Source of the DNA: Thiomicrorhabdus arctica DSM 13458
GTDB taxonomy: Bacteria; Pseudomonadota; Gammaproteobacteria; Thiomicrospirales; Thiomicrospiraceae
Assembly (NCBI RefSeq): GCF_000381085.1
Contig: NZ_KB905899.1
Coordinates: 868,001 to 932,000 of the forward strand
Length of the DNA: 64,000 bases
Direction: 5' to 3'
Made by a program: the position numbers and the translations under genes. This document shows positions 61,323-64,000 of this stretch, in pieces. Positions within the stretch are counted from its first letter, which is position 1, and each line of letters opens with the position of its first letter. The notes beneath the pieces were generated by a model. That model was not told the DNA's origin. It searched no databases and saw only the letters and a list, made by a program, of their open reading frames with translations.

Positions 61323-61943
61323 TTAACTGTTTTTTTCTAATAACCGGTTCAGAGAGCCCCACTGAAAATAAGGACCCGGGTCGGTTTTACGACCAGGTGC
61401 TATCTCATTGTGCCCAACGACTTGATGTCTTTTTAAACTCGGGTAGGCAACCCACAGTGATTTAACAAGTTGTGCTAGAGCGGCATACTGGTAAGCGGTA
61501 TAACAGGTTTGATCCGAGCCTTCCATTTCAATCCCAATTGAAAAATCATTGCAACGACTTCGCCCCTTAAATTCAGACAAACCAGCATGCCAGGCTCTGT
61601 CATGGAAAGGTACATACTGAATGACCTCACCATCACGTCGGATTAAAGCGTGCGCGGACACTTTCATCTCTTTAATTTTCTCAAAATAGGGATCGGCCTT
61701 AGGGTCGAGTTGATTGGTGAAAAGCTGGTTAATCGCTTCCCCACCAAACTGATTGGGAGGCAAACTTATCCCATGCACCACTATGAGCTCAGGCAATACA
61801 CCTGCTTCTCGAGAATCACAATTAGGACTGGCAACAAACTTAATGCTTTGCGCCCTACCTGAATTTTCGTCAATCTTGAAGAGTGTTTGCGTTTGGCTTT
61901 TCACGTCCTGAAGCTCACACGATTTTTCATCCAATTTTTGCAT
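61323..61943 (-). CDS. ampD: 1,6-anhydro-N-acetylmuramyl-L-alanine amidase
   Basis: 206 residues. IVVHGISLPPNQFGG, SAHALIRRDGEVIQYVPF, AWHAGLSEFKGR, FSIGIEMEGSD and VGHNEIAPGRKTDPGPYF carry the zinc ligands (two His and Asp). It recycles peptidoglycan fragments and keeps beta-lactamase inducers low where AmpR exists. Its N-terminal 45 residues are longer than usual. Confidence 0.94.
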   Translation of the reverse strand: MQKLDEKSCELQDVKSQTQTLFKIDENSGRAQSIKFVASPNCDSREAGVLPELIVVHGISLPPNQFGGEAINQLFTNQLDPKADPYFEKIKEMKVSAHALIRRDGEVIQYVPFHDRAWHAGLSEFKGRSRCNDFSIGIEMEGSDQTCYTAYQYAALAQLVKSLWVAYPSLKRHQVVGHNEIAPGRKTDPGPYFQWGSLNRLLEKNS

Positions 61944-62094
61944 AAGTTTTTTGTTTTATTTCTTGATTTCATTAGAGAGATAATAGGACTTATTATCCTC
62001 AACTTTAATAGGCATTAGTATACGTCAATAAGCGTGCATTTAATTCGGTATAATAATCGCAATTCCGTTAAAAGCAGATAGAAAGCGTGACACA

Positions 62095-62955
62095 ATGAAT
62101 GATATTAATTTTTTTGAAAACCTGGAAACCACTGTTGCAATCGCGCTTGAAGAGGATATTAAATCGGGTGACTTAACGGCGAGCTTAATCCCAGAAGTGA
62201 CTCAAGCAGAAGCCAATATTTTCTGCCGCGAAAAAGCCGTTATCTGTGGACGACCTTGGTTTGATGAAGTCTTTCGGCAAGTGGATCCAGACATGACAAT
62301 CAAATGGCTTTGTGAAGAAGGTGAACACGTTACAGCGGACCAATGTGTATGCACCATTAAAGGTTCCGCCAGAAACATTTTAACGGCTGAAAGAACAGCG
62401 CTTAATTTCCTACAAACCCTTTCCGCAACCGCCACTATAACGGCACAGTATGTTGTGCAATTACAGGGTTCCCATACGCAACTGTTGGACACACGTAAAA
62501 CCCTGCCTGGCTTACGCCTCGGACAAAAGTATGCGGTGGCATGCGGTGGCGGCACAAACCATCGAATTGGTTTGTTTGACGCGATCTTAATCAAAGAAAA
62601 TCATATTATGGCAGCAGGCGGTATTCGCCAAGCGGTTAGTACGGCCAAACAAATGCATCCCGACACAACGGTTGAAGTCGAAACCGAAAATTTAAAGGAA
62701 GTGCAACAAGCCTTAGAGGCCGGAGCGGATATCATTATGCTCGATAACTTCTCTTTAGAGATGATGTCTCAGGCGGTGATACTCGTAGATCGCAAAGCCA
62801 AGCTCGAAATCTCCGGTAATGTCGAACTATCCCATTTGCCACAACTCGTCAAAACTCAAGTGGATTTCATTTCTACCGGGGCAATCACCAAACACATTCA
62901 AGCGATTGATCTTTCAATGCGTTTTAAGATGTCAACCGAATCGATGGCGAGCTAA
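62095..62955 (+). CDS. nadC: Nicotinate-nucleotide pyrophosphorylase (quinolinate phosphoribosyltransferase)
   Basis: 286 residues. Conserved ALEEDIKSGDLTASLIP, RTALNFLQTLSATAT, LDTRKTLPGLRLGQKYAV, GGGTNHRIGLFDAILIKENH, VEVETENLKEVQQAL and IMLDNFS. It turns quinolinate and PRPP into nicotinate mononucleotide in NAD synthesis. Divergent from ampD, as in many gammaproteobacteria. Confidence 0.96.
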   Translation: MNDINFFENLETTVAIALEEDIKSGDLTASLIPEVTQAEANIFCREKAVICGRPWFDEVFRQVDPDMTIKWLCEEGEHVTADQCVCTIKGSARNILTAERTALNFLQTLSATATITAQYVVQLQGSHTQLLDTRKTLPGLRLGQKYAVACGGGTNHRIGLFDAILIKENHIMAAGGIRQAVSTAKQMHPDTTVEVETENLKEVQQALEAGADIIMLDNFSLEMMSQAVILVDRKAKLEISGNVELSHLPQLVKTQVDFISTGAITKHIQAIDLSMRFKMSTESMAS

Positions 62956-62957
62956 TT

Positions 62958-64000
62958 ATGGGCGATCATATTCTCCTGCATATCGTTTTACTGCTCGGCA
63001 TTGCCGTGATCACGGTGTCGATTTTTAGACGTATGCATTTTCCGCCGATTCTGGGTTATATCATCGTCGGCATTATCGTCGGTCCAAGTGGTTTTGGTTG
63101 GATTCAAAATGAGGAGAGCATCTCCTTATTAGCTGAATTTGGCATTGTTTTTTTACTGTTTGCAATTGGTTTAGAGTTTTCCCTATCGCAAATGATTGCG
63201 ATGCGCAAGCAAGTGTTTGGACTAGGGACGGCTCAAGTATTGACCACCGGAGGCGTAGTGTATCTCATTGGTTGGTTAGCAGGCCTAGACGCTAATACCA
63301 ATATCGTCATTGCGGGCGCATTTGCTTTATCCTCAACCGCGATTGTCATTAAACAACTGACGGAACAGTCTGAGATTCAATCACGACATGGCCGTGCCAC
63401 CGTCGGTATTTTAATTTTTCAAGATATCATGGCCATTCCATTACTCATCTTAATTCCCGCATTAGCCATGAGCCAAGGCAGCGAAAATGCGCTTGCGATT
63501 ACACTCGGAATTTCTTTTCTAAAAGGGATTTTAGTCGTTGGTATCATGCACCTTATTGGTCGTTACTTGCTGCGCCCTCTTTTTCATGAAGTGGCCTCAG
63601 CGAAATCACAAGAACTGTTCACTCTAACCGTTCTCACCGTTGCATTAGGTGCGGCTGCTTTTACCGAAGAGATGGGGCTTTCAATGACGCTCGGTGCATT
63701 TTTGGCTGGCATGATGCTCAGTGAAACTGAATATCGCCATCAAATAGAGTCCGATATTCGTCCGTTTCAAGATATTTTATTAGGTCTATTTTTTGTCACT
63801 GTCGGCATGCTTATTTCACTTGATGTGCTTGCGAAACATTTCTGGCTAGTGGTATTAATTACGCTGGCAATTTTTGTTGTTAAAGGCGTCATAATCTACT
63901 TTGTTTCTCGCTTATTTAATAAAACACCGGGGGTTTCAGCACGTATCTCCATCTCCTTGTCTCAAGTAGGTGAGTTTGGACTGGTCTTGATGACCTTGGC
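62958..64000 (+). CDS. CPA2-type cation/proton antiporter (KefB-like), cut by window end
   Basis: ATG at 62958, two bases after the nadC stop. 347 codons run to the window end without a stop. The helices follow the KefB/C pattern: MHFPPILGYIIVGIIVGPSG, LLFAIGLEFSLSQM, ALSSTAIVIKQLTE, GRATVGILIFQDIMAIPLL, LGAFLAGMMLSETEYRHQ and SQVGEFGLVL. The TrkA-N regulatory part, if present, lies outside. It exchanges K+ or Na+ for protons. Probably co-transcribed with nadC. Confidence 0.92.
   Translation, partial: MGDHILLHIVLLLGIAVITVSIFRRMHFPPILGYIIVGIIVGPSGFGWIQNEESISLLAEFGIVFLLFAIGLEFSLSQMIAMRKQVFGLGTAQVLTTGGVVYLIGWLAGLDANTNIVIAGAFALSSTAIVIKQLTEQSEIQSRHGRATVGILIFQDIMAIPLLILIPALAMSQGSENALAITLGISFLKGILVVGIMHLIGRYLLRPLFHEVASAKSQELFTLTVLTVALGAAAFTEEMGLSMTLGAFLAGMMLSETEYRHQIESDIRPFQDILLGLFFVTVGMLISLDVLAKHFWLVVLITLAIFVVKGVIIYFVSRLFNKTPGVSARISISLSQVGEFGLVLMTL

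Overview
The window reads as a chromosome segment of a low-to-mid GC, probably marine gammaproteobacterium. The core genes support this: aceE-aceF-lpd, nadC divergent from ampD, rppH, ppsA, rhlE, and the ycbB-ycbK (L,D-transpeptidase / DUF882) pair. Gene style and AT-rich intergenic regions resemble Thiotrichales-like marine lineages such as Thiomicrospira/Hydrogenovibrio or Methylophaga, but no marker here settles the genus.

Layout. 1-14.7 kb: stress and housekeeping genes. These are the end of a flavohemoprotein, a PAS-GGDEF protein, a small ferritin of the EncFtn type, an OFA transporter, a TetR / haloacid-dehalogenase / AhpD-like locus with a recognisable operator, a TlpA-type fusion protein, PEP synthase, PsiE-, DsrE- and DUF1840-type proteins. 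14.9-20.1 kb: a four-gene minus-strand operon that covers ectoine catabolism (doeB2-doeD-doeA-doeC). 20.6-25.8 kb: a DUF11 secreted protein, a PhoD-type phosphatase, DUF3297 and the RhlE helicase.

26.0-35.7 kb: a chromosomal integron. The integrase gene (34685-35665, plus strand) is divergent from a minus-strand array of ten cassettes with recognisable attC sites, plus a last one without. Several cassette products look like phage-defence or stress effectors: a Shedu (DUF4263) nuclease in first position, a SEFIR/TIR-like protein, two HEPN-like proteins and a DUF6602 PD-(D/E)XK-like protein. Others are membrane proteins, a lipoprotein and unrecognised proteins.

35.9-43 kb: peptidoglycan genes (ycbB-ycbK), a methyltransferase, a GDPD-family phosphodiesterase and small proteins. 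39.9-47.9 kb: a patch of repeats and mobile DNA. It holds a ferritin-like gene remnant, a PEP-CTERM ice-binding-like protein, a doubly broken REP-associated transposase with REP-like flanks, a complete IS3-family element, a solo IS end and a MITE-like repeat. 47.9-49.7 kb: an overlapping three-gene module (STAS-like/GHKL ATPase, DUF4325 STAS-like protein, small membrane protein) lying between two direct copies of the MITE-like repeat. 50.1-56 kb: the pyruvate dehydrogenase operon, with a terminator-like hairpin between aceE and aceF. 56.5-64 kb: rppH, a HAD phosphatase, flavodoxin, a two-Cache sensor-like protein, ampD/nadC and a CPA2 antiporter cut by the window end.

The most striking non-genic signal is a 14-bp perfect palindrome, GACCAGGCCTGGTC. 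Together with near copies it occurs at about fifteen places between genes, at convergent, divergent and tandem junctions. It is often next to an AACCCGC-type terminator hairpin and sometimes inside a longer MITE-like unit with ends GGGGTCAGAGTAAAA. It is far too frequent to be chance. It looks either like the binding site of an unknown protein or like a mobile or terminator-associated repeat of this genome.
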